NCBI GenBank assembly: GCA_018711405.1
Contig: DVIH01000128.1
Span: 1 to 38,527 of the forward strand
DNA length: 38,527 nucleotides
Reading direction: 5' to 3'
From: Candidatus Avibacteroides excrementipullorum
GTDB taxonomy: Bacteria > Bacteroidota > Bacteroidia > Bacteroidales > Bacteroidaceae
Positions within the stretch are counted from its first letter, which is position 1. Every line of letters begins with the position of its first letter. The translations under genes were made by a program, and so were the position numbers. The notes under the pieces are model-generated. The model was not told where the DNA came from. It saw only the letters and a list, made by a program, of their open reading frames with translations, and ran no database searches. Of this stretch, positions 24,166 to 34,259 are shown piece after piece.

Positions 24166-26340
24166 TCAGTCATTCAATACCATATCTTTCATTATGGCAA
24201 TATCAGCCTTGTCCAGGCCATGCCCGTGCAACAGGGTGCCGTCTTCATCCATAATCGTTGCGAATAAGCTTTTGTCCGACAGTGCCACACCTTTTTTATA
24301 TGCTTCCACAGCTTTCTCCACATTGCCGCATATCCACAGCACATGCCCCATGTTGATATAGTCGTTTTGCGTCCTGTCTTCCGGCTTTATCTTTTCATAG
24401 AGCGGCAAGGCTTCATCCGGTTTTCCCATGCAGAATAAAGTCCACGCCATAGTGCGCTGCACGGGAGCATGGCCGGGCTTCAGATAGTCTGACTTGTAAA
24501 AGCATTTCATGGCATCGACGTAAGCTTCCTTGCGCAGGAAGCATTTGCCCAGTTGGAATATAATGTTCCAGTCATTTTCGTAGCGCGCCTCAAGTTTCCT
24601 GTAAATGTCTATCGCTGCATCAATGTCGTTGTCCACAATGCAGCACATGGCCAGATGTTTCATGGTCCAGGCATTGTCGGGTTCTATCAGATCGGCTTTC
24701 TCGTAAAGCCTTTTGGCTTCCGAAAAATCATTGAGTTTCTGCCTGCAAAATCCCATCTTCTGCACCACTTCGGCTTTTTCGGTCATCCCGCTCCCTGCAT
24801 AATACTGACAGGCATCGCCGAAATGACCGTTTTTGAACAGGAAATCTGCAATGTTAAGGCATCCTGTCTCCCACTCGAAAAGGGAAGACAGGCATTCGGT
24901 CTTCAACATGGCTATGCCCCACCGGAAGATATCGTCAAACTCGCGTTTACGTGAAAACAACTTGAAGAACCTGTACAAATCCTGTATATACTGATTGCTG
25001 CAATTCCTGCTTTCAAAGTTCTCATATTCGTCCCTGAGCATCCGCACAGCCTCATCTTGCCCGTCAAACTGCCTCATCATCAGTTCTCTTTGCTGCTGCG
25101 GCACCTGAGACATCATGAAGCACATGGAATATTTGTCAGAATTGCAGAAAAACGGCGATCTGACTATCACGCCGAGCATCGAGCCTTTCATCCCGCCCAG
25201 ACAACCGACTATCTCGTAGCAGTCTTCATCGAACGGATAGAACCAATTGGCCATATCATAGAAAAACGGAAACGACTTGAGTTGTGAAAATGCCCCCATA
25301 TATACATCAGCCCCTTCGTTCTGCAAGTCGCTCATCTCTCTCATTCTTTTCTCGAAGCCGCTGTTTTCCAGTTTTTTCTGCCAGTCTGGATTCAGTTCGT
25401 TCAACGTTTCTTCGCTAATGATGCTTATGTCTTTGAAGCGTGTGCCGCCGAGATCCTTATGCGCTTTCAGTATCTCAGGTATTATCTCTTCGTTCATCTT
25501 CTTGTTAATCTTCATCGTCTCAAGCCCCCTCAGATACTGCACTGCAACCTCGTTCACGTTCTTTTTCAGTTCCAAGTCATCTTTCAGCAACGACATCCTG
25601 CTGTTGAACTCGCGGCAGAACTTCAAAACATATCCATGCCTGTAGGCCGCTACCAGCAATGCCAACACAGCCCTTGCCCTTATCATAGGTTCACCACACA
25701 GACACAGGTCAAGGATGAACATTATCTTCCTCAGGTCAAAACACTCCATCAGGGACAACATAACAGCCGATGTCATGGCCGACAACACATTGACAGGCAA
25801 CCGTTTTTCAGAGAAGACTGTCCTTATCGCCTCCGCATCCCCATTATCCCACCGGCAATTCAGCCAAGTCTTGTAGAATATCTCCTTGTAAACCTCCGAA
25901 AATCTTTTGCACAGTTTCAACTTTTCTTCGGCATTGTTCATCAGGTTGCACATGGCTATGTCTTTTTGCAGGCCGGCAACCTCTTCGGCCAGTTCGTCCC
26001 AACTTCTGAATGGTGTCTTCTCATAACAACGCATCTTGTCGAAAAACAGACGCGGAGACACCGCTTTGGACAGCGCCACACGCAGCAAGTCATTCAACAC
26101 GGCTGCCTTGCAAAGCAACGTCTCGTACAACGCAGTCCGTCCCGCATCTTTCACTCCCTGCCGCATATATTCCTTCATATAGCGGTATGAGGTCTCTATC
26201 TCATACAGCCGGCTTTTCAAATCCCAATCGCCGCTCGCCTCGCACAAAGGCTTCAGTTCCATGACCGCATCACCCAGATTTCCCGCAGAAACCGCAGCGG
26301 ATATTTCCTTATATTTCTTATCTATGTCTTTAACTTCCAT
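24166..26340 (-). CDS. large tetratricopeptide repeat protein, unknown function
   Basis: 724 aa, no signal peptide or TM segment, predicted cytoplasmic. The first 500 residues are helical and charged with no domain I recognise; they include an unusual aromatic patch (FFYDMANWFYPFDEDCYEI). The last 200 residues are TPR units (AKRLYEKADLIEPDNAWTMKH; IDAAIDIYRKLEARYENDWNI; AMKCFYKSDYLKPGHAPVQ; AVEAYKKGVALSDKS). Stand-alone gene with its own promoter, upstream of dnaA on the same strand. A scaffold role is the only safe suggestion. Confidence 0.85.
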   Translation of the reverse strand: MEVKDIDKKYKEISAAVSAGNLGDAVMELKPLCEASGDWDLKSRLYEIETSYRYMKEYMRQGVKDAGRTALYETLLCKAAVLNDLLRVALSKAVSPRLFFDKMRCYEKTPFRSWDELAEEVAGLQKDIAMCNLMNNAEEKLKLCKRFSEVYKEIFYKTWLNCRWDNGDAEAIRTVFSEKRLPVNVLSAMTSAVMLSLMECFDLRKIMFILDLCLCGEPMIRARAVLALLVAAYRHGYVLKFCREFNSRMSLLKDDLELKKNVNEVAVQYLRGLETMKINKKMNEEIIPEILKAHKDLGGTRFKDISIISEETLNELNPDWQKKLENSGFEKRMREMSDLQNEGADVYMGAFSQLKSFPFFYDMANWFYPFDEDCYEIVGCLGGMKGSMLGVIVRSPFFCNSDKYSMCFMMSQVPQQQRELMMRQFDGQDEAVRMLRDEYENFESRNCSNQYIQDLYRFFKLFSRKREFDDIFRWGIAMLKTECLSSLFEWETGCLNIADFLFKNGHFGDACQYYAGSGMTEKAEVVQKMGFCRQKLNDFSEAKRLYEKADLIEPDNAWTMKHLAMCCIVDNDIDAAIDIYRKLEARYENDWNIIFQLGKCFLRKEAYVDAMKCFYKSDYLKPGHAPVQRTMAWTLFCMGKPDEALPLYEKIKPEDRTQNDYINMGHVLWICGNVEKAVEAYKKGVALSDKSLFATIMDEDGTLLHGHGLDKADIAIMKDMVLND

Positions 26341-26369
26341 ATCAAATCAGTGACAATCTTTTCATTTCG

Positions 26370-26377
26370 CAAATGTA
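26370..26377 (-). promoter_or_regulatory. -7 promoter element of the large TPR gene
   Basis: TACATTTG on the minus strand matches TAnnTTTG, 29 bp before the ATG at 26340. Confidence 0.65.
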
Positions 26378-26563
26378 CACAAAATATCATTAGGCCGATC
26401 ATCATGCGCTACCTTACATATTGGAAAGGAAATATGGCCAAACGCTACGAAAAGAAAAACAGACAAGTTTTTTAATGGACAACCTTATTGAAAAAAGCAC
26501 ATTTTATGATAAAATATCCAATATGTTCCCCGTTCCTGTCCGACATCATCCGGAAATTATTAA

Positions 26564-26571
26564 TACCTTTG
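26564..26571 (+). promoter_or_regulatory. -7 promoter element of glnN
   Basis: TACCTTTG matches TAnnTTTG and lies 29 bp before the ATG at 26601, inside the ORF-track extension, so the longer start is unlikely. Confidence 0.75.
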
Positions 26572-26600
26572 CGCATACAAACATAAACACAGAAACAAAT

Positions 26601-28790
26601 ATGTCAAAAATGCGCTTTTTCGCTCTACAGAAATTGGCCGACAGGAAACCGGTAAACGTAGAGACACCCGAAGAAAAACTCTCCGACTACTATGGAGTAT
26701 ATGTATTCAACAAGAAAAAAATGCAGGAATACCTTCCCGATGAAGCATTCGAAGCTGTAGTCAATGCCATAGAGAAAGGCACTCCGATAAACGTGAAAAT
26801 TGCCGACCAAGTAGCGGAAGGCATGAAAAACTGGGCAAAGGCACACGGTGCCACCAACTATACTCATTGGTTCCAGCCTCTGACCGATGGCACAGCCGAA
26901 AAGCATGAAAGCTTCATCAACACCACAAGCGATGGGAACGTCATAGAGAAATTCTCGGGGAAACTCCTCATCCAGCAGGAACCCGATGCATCATCATTTC
27001 CCAACGGTGGCATCAGAAACACATTCGAGGCAAGAGGCTACACTGCATGGGATGTCTCGTCACCGGCATTCATCGTGGGCGACACGCTCTGCATACCCAC
27101 CATATTCATAGCCTATACGGGAGAAGCCCTCGACTACAAGACGCCGCTGCTCCGCGCATTGGCCGCAGTAGACAAGGCAGCCACAAGGGTATGCAACCTT
27201 TTTGACAAAAACGTCACCAAAGTCGCGGCCAATCTGGGCTGGGAACAGGAATACTTCCTGGTCGATAAGGCTCTGTTTGACGCACGTCCCGACCTGTGTC
27301 TCACCGGCAGGACGCTCATGGGGCATTCATCAGCCAAAGACCAGCAACTCAACGACCATTATTTCGGCTCCATACCGCCGAGAGTGAAATATTTCATGAA
27401 AGAACTCGAAATAGAATGCCACAAACTCGGCATCCCGGCCAAAACGTTCCACAACGAAGTGGCACCGAACCAGTTTGAACTTGCACCGTATTTCGAGGAA
27501 GCCAATCTGGCCAATGACCACAACCTGCTGCTCATGGACCTGATGAAAAGAACGGCACACAAACACAACTTTGAAGTACTGTTGCACGAGAAGCCCTTTG
27601 CCGGCGTCAACGGTTCGGGCAAACACAACAACTGGTCGCTCAGCACCAACACAGGCATTAACCTGTTCGCCCCCGCCAAAACTCCGGAAGGCAACATGCT
27701 GTTTCTCACTTTCATAGTCAACGTGCTGATGATGGTCTACAAAAACCAGGATTTGCTGCGCGCGTCCATCGTAAGCGCAGGCAACAGCCACCGTCTCGGA
27801 GCACACGAAGCCCCGCCGGCCATCTTCTCCATTTTCTTGGGCAAACACCTCAACGAAACCCTCAACAGGCTGGAAGAAAACATCGGCAACGCCAAGATGA
27901 CACCCGAAGAAAAGAAAGCTCTGAAACTCGGCATAGGCAGGATTCCGGAAATACTGCTCGACAATACCGACCGCAACCGCACATCGCCTTTCGCTTTCAC
28001 CGGAAACAGGTTTGAATTCAGGGCGGTAGGCTCATCGGCCAACTGCGGAGCGGCCATGACCGTAATCAATGCAGCTATGGCCGAACAGCTGAACGACTTC
28101 AAAAGTCAGGTCGATGACTTGTGCACACAAGGCATCAGCAAAGACGAAGCCATCTTTAAAGTGATAAAAAAACTGATACAACAGTCGCGCAACATACGTT
28201 TCGAGGGTGACGGCTATTCCGAAAACTGGAACATGGAAGCAGAGAAAAGAGGACTGACCAACATACCGAAAGTGACCGAAGCCCTGCTGAAATACAAAAG
28301 CGGGCAGTCGCAGAAAGTCCTGCTCGGAGAAAAGATATTCACCATGTCAGAACTGGAAAGCCGCATAGATGTGGAACTGGAAAAATATACAAAAAAAGTA
28401 CAGATAGAAAGCCGAGTATTGGGCGACCTGGCCATAAATCACATAGTGCCTACGGCAGTGCTCTACCAGAACAGACTGCTCGAAAACCTCAGAGGACTGC
28501 AAGCCATCTTCCCGACAGAAGAGTTCCGAACCATTGCACAAGACAGGATAGATCTGGTGAAAGACATATCAAAAAGGGTTACAGCCATCAAAATCCTCGT
28601 GCGCGATATGATAGAAGCACGCAAGAAAGCAAACCGCATGGCATCGCCGCTGGACAAGGCACGCGAATATGAAAACGAAGTAAATCCATATCTGGAGAAG
28701 ATACGCGACCACATAGACCATCTCGAAATGGAAGTGGACGATGAAATCTGGCCGCTGCCCAAATATCGCGAACTGCTCATGAACAACTGA
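26601..28790 (+). CDS. glnN: glutamine synthetase type III
   Basis: 729 aa from the ATG at 26601 (MSKMRFFALQKLADRKP), the normal GSIII size; the track adds 60 residues that contain the promoter. GSIII signatures include WFQPLTDGTAEKHESF, NGGIRNTFEARGYTAWD, the catalytic core AANLGWEQEYFLVDKALF, NEVAPNQFELAPYFEEANLA and EKPFAGVNGSGKHNNWSL, then NRTSPFAFTGNRFEFRAVGSS (in pieces). It condenses ammonium and glutamate with ATP and is the main GS form in Bacteroides. GSIII forms dodecamers from double rings and lacks the adenylylation control of GSI. Transcribed alone; no glnB or amtB nearby. Confidence 0.96.
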   Translation: MSKMRFFALQKLADRKPVNVETPEEKLSDYYGVYVFNKKKMQEYLPDEAFEAVVNAIEKGTPINVKIADQVAEGMKNWAKAHGATNYTHWFQPLTDGTAEKHESFINTTSDGNVIEKFSGKLLIQQEPDASSFPNGGIRNTFEARGYTAWDVSSPAFIVGDTLCIPTIFIAYTGEALDYKTPLLRALAAVDKAATRVCNLFDKNVTKVAANLGWEQEYFLVDKALFDARPDLCLTGRTLMGHSSAKDQQLNDHYFGSIPPRVKYFMKELEIECHKLGIPAKTFHNEVAPNQFELAPYFEEANLANDHNLLLMDLMKRTAHKHNFEVLLHEKPFAGVNGSGKHNNWSLSTNTGINLFAPAKTPEGNMLFLTFIVNVLMMVYKNQDLLRASIVSAGNSHRLGAHEAPPAIFSIFLGKHLNETLNRLEENIGNAKMTPEEKKALKLGIGRIPEILLDNTDRNRTSPFAFTGNRFEFRAVGSSANCGAAMTVINAAMAEQLNDFKSQVDDLCTQGISKDEAIFKVIKKLIQQSRNIRFEGDGYSENWNMEAEKRGLTNIPKVTEALLKYKSGQSQKVLLGEKIFTMSELESRIDVELEKYTKKVQIESRVLGDLAINHIVPTAVLYQNRLLENLRGLQAIFPTEEFRTIAQDRIDLVKDISKRVTAIKILVRDMIEARKKANRMASPLDKAREYENEVNPYLEKIRDHIDHLEMEVDDEIWPLPKYRELLMNN

Positions 28791-28843
28791 CAAAAACTTA
28801 ACCTCTGATATAACAGACAAGGGTATAGACATACCTCTCCCGA

Positions 28844-28953
28844 GACCGAGCCGATAACCGATGAAGATGTACGCCATCTTCGCAGGGGATCGGCTTGATC
28901 ATTGTCCGGGATGTACGCCATCCCCGCCGGAGATCGAGCCGATCTCCGGAACA
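28844..28953. repeat. 22-bp periodic dyad array, locus 5 (b A B A b, five units)
   Basis: Cores at 28844 (GACCGAGCCGATA), 28866 (GATGTACGCCATC), 28888 (GATCGGCTTGATC), 28910 (GATGTACGCCATC) and 28932 (GATCGAGCCGATC), linkers ACCGATGAA, TTCGCAGGG, ATTGTCCGG, CCCGCCGGA and TCCGGAACA. A and B types alternate. Core 5 extends into a perfect 10-bp stem (CCGGAGATCG/CGATCTCCGG). It is between convergent glnN and ung. Confidence 0.97.
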
Positions 28954-28985
28954 TGTCGTAAAGAGCTGAAAAGCAGCCGTATTTT

Positions 28986-29648
28986 CTACCAGTCTATGGG
29001 AGTCATGCCGTGTGCGGCAAGATATTCGTTGGTCTTGCTGAAATGACCGTTACCAAAGAAGCCGCGATAGGCTGACAGCGGCGACGGGTGGGCTGAAGTC
29101 AGCACCAGATGTCTGGAAGAATCGATGAGAGCGGCTTTCCTCTTGGCATAGCCTCCCCACAGGATGAAGACAAGGTGCTCTTTCCTGTCGGAGAGCAACT
29201 TTATGACATCATCGGTAAAAGTCTCCCAACCTTTGTTCTGATGCGAGCCTGCCAGATGTGCGCGCACGGTGAGCGTGGCATTGAGCAACAGCACACCTTG
29301 CTCTGCCCAGCGTGTCAGATTGCCCGAAGCGGGAACAGGTTTGTGCAGGTCGTTTGCAATCTCGGTGAAGATGTTTTGGAGCGATGGCGGAAACGGCACG
29401 TTGTCCATGACCGAGAAGCACAAACCGTGTGCCTGTCCCGGCTCATGATATGGGTCCTGACCGAGAATCACCACTTTCACCTTGTCAAACGGACACAGGT
29501 TGAACGCATTGAATATCAGCTTGCCCGGAGGATATATGGTGCTGTTTTTATACTCCGACTTGACGAATGCCACAAGCGAGGCGAAATAAGGTTTGTCAAA
29601 CTCCGCGCCGAGCTGTTCTTTCCACGTTTCGTTGATGGTCACGTTCAT
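28986..29648 (-). CDS. ung: uracil-DNA glycosylase, family 1
   Basis: 220 aa. The water-activating motif GQDPYH (in [20 protein letters not shown]), the uracil-binding LLLNATLTV segment and the DNA-intercalating loop [13 protein letters not shown] are all present. It removes uracil from DNA to start base-excision repair. It begins 5 bp after the PBP1A stop codon, so the two are probably cotranscribed. Confidence 0.97.
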   Translation of the reverse strand: MNVTINETWKEQLGAEFDKPYFASLVAFVKSEYKNSTIYPPGKLIFNAFNLCPFDKVKVVILGQDPYHEPGQAHGLCFSVMDNVPFPPSLQNIFTEIANDLHKPVPASGNLTRWAEQGVLLLNATLTVRAHLAGSHQNKGWETFTDDVIKLLSDRKEHLVFILWGGYAKRKAALIDSSRHLVLTSAHPSPLSAYRGFFGNGHFSKTNEYLAAHGMTPIDW

Positions 29649-29653
29649 GATTG

Positions 29654-32002
29654 TTATTCAAAGACAAAGTCAAACATTTCTTCTTCGCTCACAGGCTCGT
29701 CCGAAAACGGTTCCGCACACGGATCGAGGTCTTCCGGCAGGTCAAACACCTCGTCTTGGGAGTAACCCAGACTTTCATCGGCATATACCTTGTTCATATA
29801 TAACGCCCAGATGGGAAGCGCCATGCTCGCTCCCTGCCCGTAGAACATGGTGTCGAAGTGTATGTCGCGCTCCTCGCCGCCAACCCAGCAGCCCGACACG
29901 AGCGATGGCGTGAAACCCATGAACCATCCGTCGGAATTGCGGTTGGAAGTACCGGTCTTGCCGCCCATGTCGGCCTTGACCCCATACTTGGCACGCACTC
30001 TGATGCCTGTACCCGAATTGATGACGGCTCTGAGCATCACTATCATCTTGTATGCGCTGTCCTCGCTGATGGCCTCGTTTATTCTCGGACCGAAAGTGGA
30101 GATGACTTCCCCGTCATTGGTCGTTATCTTCGTTACGAACAACGGCTCCACGTGCATCCCCTTATTGGCAAACGCAGTATATGCGCTGACCATTTCGCCT
30201 ACAGAAATCTCGCACGGTCCGAGACACAATGACGGAGTGGCCTGTATCTCCTGATTCTTGATGCCGAGCGTGTGCAGCAGTCTGACCAGAGCATTGGGGT
30301 TGAGCTTGCTCATGAGGTACGCCGAAATCCAGTTGTTGGAATTGGCAAGCCCCCACTCCAGCGTCACCATCTCGCCTATGCGCTTCTTCGATGCGTTTCG
30401 CGGCGACCATGCCTCACCGGTCTCGGTTATGATGGTGAGAGGCACATTCCTCACTTCATCGCAAGGCGAATAGTTGTTTTCCATCGCAAGGGTGTACAGA
30501 TAAGGCTTAATGGTGGACCCCACCTGCCTCCTGCCGACCATAGCCATGTCATATTGGAAATAATGATAATCGGGACCGCCTACGTATGCCTTGACATAGC
30601 CGTTGAATGGGTCCATCGACATGAATCCTGCACGCAGGAAATATTTGTAATAGCGCAGGGAGTCGAGAGGTGTCATCACCGTGTCAATCTCTCCGTCCCA
30701 CGAGAAGACAGACATCTCGTGCGGCGTATTGAAAGCCTCGTCTATCTCCGCTTCCGAGCATCCGTTTTTCTTCATCACGCGATATCTCTCGCTCTGCTTC
30801 ATGGCACGGCGCATGATGTTGTCCACCTGCTCATCGGTGAGCATATTTGAAAACGGCGCATAGCTTCGTCCTTTCTTTTCCTTGAAGAAATTGGGCTGCA
30901 ACGTTTCTTTCAGGTGTTGCGTCACCGCCTCTTCAGCATACTGCTGCATACGCGAATCTATGGTGGTGTATATCTTCAGGCCATCGGTGTAGATGTTGTA
31001 ATTGCTGCCATCTTTCTTCTTGTTCTTCTTGCACCATCCGTAAAGCGGGTCGTTTTCCCAAGCAAGCGAATCTTCGTAAAACATCTGCCCCTGCCAGCTG
31101 GCATAGTCGGAGCGTTCCGGCTTTCCGGCCGTCATTATTCGGCGCAGGTATTCACGGAAATATGTGGCGAGTCCGGCTTTATGATCCACATGGTGGTATT
31201 CCAGTTCCAACGGCAATGCCTGTAGGGAATCACATTCCGCCTGCGATATATATCCGTATTTGGCCATCTGCGAAAGCACCACATTGCGGCGCTCCCTCGA
31301 TCTCTCGTTGAAGCGGCGCGGATTGTAATAAGAAGGGTTTTTGCACATTCCCACCAGAGTGGCAGCCTCTTCGGTAGTCAGAGTGGAAGGCAGTTTGCCG
31401 AAATACGTATAGGCTGCCGTCTTTATGCCGACCGCATTGTTGAGGAAATCAAACTTGTTCAGATACATGGTCAGAATCTCCTCCTTAGTATAATACCTTT
31501 CAAGTTTCACGGCTATGACCCACTCTATCGGCTTCTGGAACAGACGTTCAAGCACGCTCCTCGATGTGGGCGAATAGAGCTGCTTGGCAAGCTGCTGGGT
31601 GATGGTGCTTCCGCCTCCGGCGTTTTTCTGCATCAGTATGCCCCTCTTCACTATGGCTCTGAACAATGCCTTGAAGTCTATGCCCGAGTGATTGACGAAA
31701 CGCACGTCTTCGGTAGCGATGAGGGCGTTCACCAGATTGGCCGAAAGTTCGTTATAGCCCACATACACCCTGTTGCCTTTCTCAAGAGACCATGTGCCGA
31801 GCACTTCGTGCGTCTGCTTTCCGGTGTTGCGGTCCATGTCGGTAGACAATATCTCCGAAGCGAATCTGTATGTGGGGTTTTCCAACTCTTCCACCGGCGG
31901 CATGTAGCCTATCCAGCCTTTGGATATGGCATAAAAGGCCGCCACTGCGGCAGCCATGCCCAAGAAAAGGAGTATCCAAAGGGCTATTATGAATTTCTTC
32001 AT
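29654..32002 (-). CDS. mrcA: penicillin-binding protein 1A (bifunctional transglycosylase/transpeptidase)
   Basis: 782 aa. An N-terminal TM anchor (about 4-25) is followed by a GT51 transglycosylase domain with catalytic Glu98 in [10 protein letters not shown] and [15 protein letters not shown] (129-143), then a transpeptidase domain with S496-T-I-K499, the SNN motif (SNNWISAYL) and KTG ([18 protein letters not shown]). It polymerises lipid II and cross-links peptidoglycan on the periplasmic side. The C-terminal tail is acidic. It lies between rho and ung on the same strand, with its own promoter after the rho terminator. Confidence 0.95.
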   Translation of the reverse strand: MKKFIIALWILLFLGMAAAVAAFYAISKGWIGYMPPVEELENPTYRFASEILSTDMDRNTGKQTHEVLGTWSLEKGNRVYVGYNELSANLVNALIATEDVRFVNHSGIDFKALFRAIVKRGILMQKNAGGGSTITQQLAKQLYSPTSRSVLERLFQKPIEWVIAVKLERYYTKEEILTMYLNKFDFLNNAVGIKTAAYTYFGKLPSTLTTEEAATLVGMCKNPSYYNPRRFNERSRERRNVVLSQMAKYGYISQAECDSLQALPLELEYHHVDHKAGLATYFREYLRRIMTAGKPERSDYASWQGQMFYEDSLAWENDPLYGWCKKNKKKDGSNYNIYTDGLKIYTTIDSRMQQYAEEAVTQHLKETLQPNFFKEKKGRSYAPFSNMLTDEQVDNIMRRAMKQSERYRVMKKNGCSEAEIDEAFNTPHEMSVFSWDGEIDTVMTPLDSLRYYKYFLRAGFMSMDPFNGYVKAYVGGPDYHYFQYDMAMVGRRQVGSTIKPYLYTLAMENNYSPCDEVRNVPLTIITETGEAWSPRNASKKRIGEMVTLEWGLANSNNWISAYLMSKLNPNALVRLLHTLGIKNQEIQATPSLCLGPCEISVGEMVSAYTAFANKGMHVEPLFVTKITTNDGEVISTFGPRINEAISEDSAYKMIVMLRAVINSGTGIRVRAKYGVKADMGGKTGTSNRNSDGWFMGFTPSLVSGCWVGGEERDIHFDTMFYGQGASMALPIWALYMNKVYADESLGYSQDEVFDLPEDLDPCAEPFSDEPVSEEEMFDFVFE

Positions 32003-32035
32003 GTCAGAATATTTTCAATTATTAGTATGCAGGTG

Positions 32036-32043
32036 CAAAAATA
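32036..32043 (-). promoter_or_regulatory. -7 promoter element of PBP1A-ung
   Basis: TATTTTTG on the minus strand matches TAnnTTTG, 33 bp before the PBP1A ATG. Confidence 0.7.
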
Positions 32044-32096
32044 CAATATTTTCAGGAACTTATTAATCAAACGCAAGCAATATTGCAGACATACTC

Positions 32097-32135
32097 AAAA
32101 CGAGCGAAGGCGGCACTTGCACCGGTACCGCCTTC
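32097..32135 (-). terminator. rho-independent terminator of the rho gene
   Basis: On the minus strand GAAGGCGGTAC pairs with GTGCCGCCTTC (one U-G pair) around an 8-nt loop, followed by GCTCGTTTT. It begins 35 bp after the rho stop codon. Confidence 0.7.
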
Positions 32136-32169
32136 TACGCACATATCGTTCAAATACAGACTATGCTTT

Positions 32170-34017
32170 TCATGAATTCATGCTCATGAGGAACTCTTCA
32201 TTGTCTTTGGTGTTTTCCAACTTGGACTTGACAAAATCCATCGCTTCCATAGGGGTCATATCGGCAAGATATTTCCTCAATATCCACATGCGGTCGAGAG
32301 TGGTTTTGTCGAGCAGGAGATCATCGCGGCGTGTGCTTGAGGCAATGATGTTGACTGCCGGGAATATGCGCTTGTTGGAAAGCGTCCTGTCAAGCTGCAA
32401 CTCCATGTTTCCTGTGCCTTTGAACTCTTCAAAGATAACCTCGTCCATCTTCGAGCCGGTGTCGATCAAGGCCGTAGCAAGTATGGTGAGCGAGCCTCCG
32501 CCTTCAATGTTCCTGGCTGCGCCGAAAAACCTTTTGGGTTTGTGCAACGCATTGGCGTCAACTCCTCCCGACAGCACTTTTCCCGAAGCCGGCGACACCG
32601 TGTTGTACGCACGGGCAAGCCTCGTTATGGAGTCAAGGAAGATAACCACGTCATGCCCGCACTCCACAAGCCTTTTGGCTTTCTCCAACACTATGCCGGC
32701 TATCTTGACGTGTCTTTCAGCCGGTTCGTCAAACGTGGATGCTATGACTTCGGCATTCACGCTCCTTGCCATATCGGTCACTTCCTCCGGACGTTCGTCT
32801 ATAAGTAGCATTATCATGTAGACTTCCGGGTGGTTGGCTGCGATGGCATTGGCTATGTCTTTGAGCAAGATGGTCTTACCCGTTTTCGGCTGTGCCACTA
32901 TGAGCCCCCTCTGGCCTTTTCCTATGGGCGCGAACATATCGACTACGCGCACGGATATATTGTCGTCAAATCCTTTGCACAGATTGAATTTCTCATCGGG
33001 GAACAGCGGAGTGAGATGGTCGAACGGTTCCCTGTCGCGCACTATGGAAGGGTCGCGTCCGTTTATCTTTATGACTTTCACCAAAGGGAAATATTTCTCG
33101 CCTTCTTTCGGAGGACGGATGCCGCCTTCCACCACGTCGCCGGTCTTGAGTCCGAACAGTTTTATCTGCGACTGGGACACATAAATGTCATCGGGTGAAG
33201 AAAGGTAATTATAGTCGGACGAACGCAGGAATCCATATCCGTCAGGCATTATCTCGAGCACTCCGGTACCGGTCAGTATTCCCTCAAACGAATATGCTTT
33301 TTCCTGCTGCTCCTGCTGTTTTGCGTTCGCCTGGTTTTTATTATTGTCTTCCTGCTTCTGTGCAGCTTCCGCCGGTTGCGGGACATCTTCCGGCTCCGGT
33401 TTCGGCGTGTTGAACTTGCCCAACAGTTCTTCAGGGATATTTTCATTATCCACAGCCAGGTCTTCTATGGGGATGAAATCGTCTTCGCCGCCTATTATCT
33501 CGTCCAGTTCGTTTTTGGCTTCTTCCTTGCTGTTGCTTTTCTGCGATGGCTGCTGCACGCTTTCCGCCTGAGCCTCTTTTTCCTTTTTGTTTTTATCCGA
33601 CTTGGCAGGTCTGCCGCGTTTCTTTTTATTGTTTGCCTGTGGCTCTTCCTGTGGCTTGCTGCTGTCGTTTGTCTGCGCAGCCGGTTCTTCTTCCGTCGGT
33701 GCCGGTTTTTCCTGTGCCGGCACTATCACGGTCTTCACGTCGGCAAGTCCTTCCGGTATTTTCTCGGCTGTGCCTTTGCTGGCCGTATAGACCTTGTTGG
33801 CTTCTTTCTTGACAGTTATCCTCGACCGGCCTTTTTTTGCTGACGTTTCGCCCGATTGTTTTTTACTGTTTGCAGAACCCACTATGGCCTGCTTGTCCAG
33901 TATCTCATATATCAATCCGGCCCTGTCGTCTACTGAGGCGTTTTCAATATTCAGTTCTTTGGCTACAGACATCAATTCTGTATCATCCATTTTATTCAAT
34001 TGGACAATTGTATACAT
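32170..34017 (-). CDS. rho: transcription termination factor Rho, with long disordered insertion
   Basis: 615 aa from ATG 34017 ([12 protein letters not shown]); the track start at 34098 is a TTG. An N-terminal helical domain (1-45) is separated from the RNA-binding cold-shock domain (about 243-320, [19 protein letters not shown]) by an insertion of about 190 residues rich in Lys, Glu, Gln, Pro and Asn. The ATPase has [16 protein letters not shown] (P-loop 375-382), [13 protein letters not shown] and the R-loop region [21 protein letters not shown] (in pieces). The insertion holds an AT-hook-like KKRGRPAK at 132-139. Long disordered Rho insertions are known in Bacteroides and have been linked to phase separation there. 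Essential factor that releases RNA polymerase. Confidence 0.96.
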   Translation of the reverse strand: MYTIVQLNKMDDTELMSVAKELNIENASVDDRAGLIYEILDKQAIVGSANSKKQSGETSAKKGRSRITVKKEANKVYTASKGTAEKIPEGLADVKTVIVPAQEKPAPTEEEPAAQTNDSSKPQEEPQANNKKKRGRPAKSDKNKKEKEAQAESVQQPSQKSNSKEEAKNELDEIIGGEDDFIPIEDLAVDNENIPEELLGKFNTPKPEPEDVPQPAEAAQKQEDNNKNQANAKQQEQQEKAYSFEGILTGTGVLEIMPDGYGFLRSSDYNYLSSPDDIYVSQSQIKLFGLKTGDVVEGGIRPPKEGEKYFPLVKVIKINGRDPSIVRDREPFDHLTPLFPDEKFNLCKGFDDNISVRVVDMFAPIGKGQRGLIVAQPKTGKTILLKDIANAIAANHPEVYMIMLLIDERPEEVTDMARSVNAEVIASTFDEPAERHVKIAGIVLEKAKRLVECGHDVVIFLDSITRLARAYNTVSPASGKVLSGGVDANALHKPKRFFGAARNIEGGGSLTILATALIDTGSKMDEVIFEEFKGTGNMELQLDRTLSNKRIFPAVNIIASSTRRDDLLLDKTTLDRMWILRKYLADMTPMEAMDFVKSKLENTKDNEEFLMSMNS

Positions 34018-34158
34018 AAAATATAGATTTGTTGTATTCCTTGTTTCCGCAAAAGCGTGAAAATCACATGCGTGAGCAGCACATAACAACGCCTGCAAAA
34101 AACCTTGAATTTATTTTATATGATTTATTTCTTGTGTATTTACAAAAGAAAATGTAGG

Positions 34159-34175
34159 CTGTCATAATTTGACAG
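34159..34175. promoter_or_regulatory. operator-like dyad at the predicted rho transcription start
   Basis: CTGTCA and TGACAG form a perfect 6-5-6 inverted repeat directly downstream of the rho -7 element, about where transcription should begin. It could be a repressor site or the first hairpin of the leader RNA. Confidence 0.5.
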
Positions 34176-34177
34176 TG

Positions 34178-34185
34178 CAAAAGTA
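34178..34185 (-). promoter_or_regulatory. -7 promoter element of rho
   Basis: TACTTTTG on the minus strand matches TAnnTTTG. A TTTG at 34209-34212 gives a slightly long 23-bp spacing. The implied 5' leader before ATG 34017 is about 150 nt, the longest in this window. Confidence 0.65.
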
Positions 34186-34231
34186 TAAAAATTTATTTAA
34201 CGGAATAGCAAACGTGGACTTTTTTTAGCGG

Positions 34232-34254
34232 AAAATGGAGCGGCCTGCCGCTCC
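34232..34254 (-). terminator. terminator after the small lipoprotein gene
   Basis: On the minus strand GGAGCGG/CCGCTCC form a perfect 7-bp stem with a 4-nt loop followed by ATTTTCC, 5 bp past the stop codon of the lipoprotein gene. Confidence 0.65.
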
Positions 34255-34259
34255 CGCTT

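Noticed and set aside
26421-26600. 60-residue N-terminal extension of glnN
   Set aside because: Contains a perfect TAnnTTTG promoter just before the ATG at 26601, and the shorter protein has the family length.
28844-28953. Dyad arrays as rho-independent terminators
   Set aside because: No T tract follows the hairpins, arrays occur between divergent promoters, and at 13.8 kb ordinary terminators flank the array on both sides.
31688-32821. 377-aa plus-strand ORF
   Set aside because: Runs antisense across the end of rho, its terminator and the start of PBP1A; cannot be real alongside those genes.
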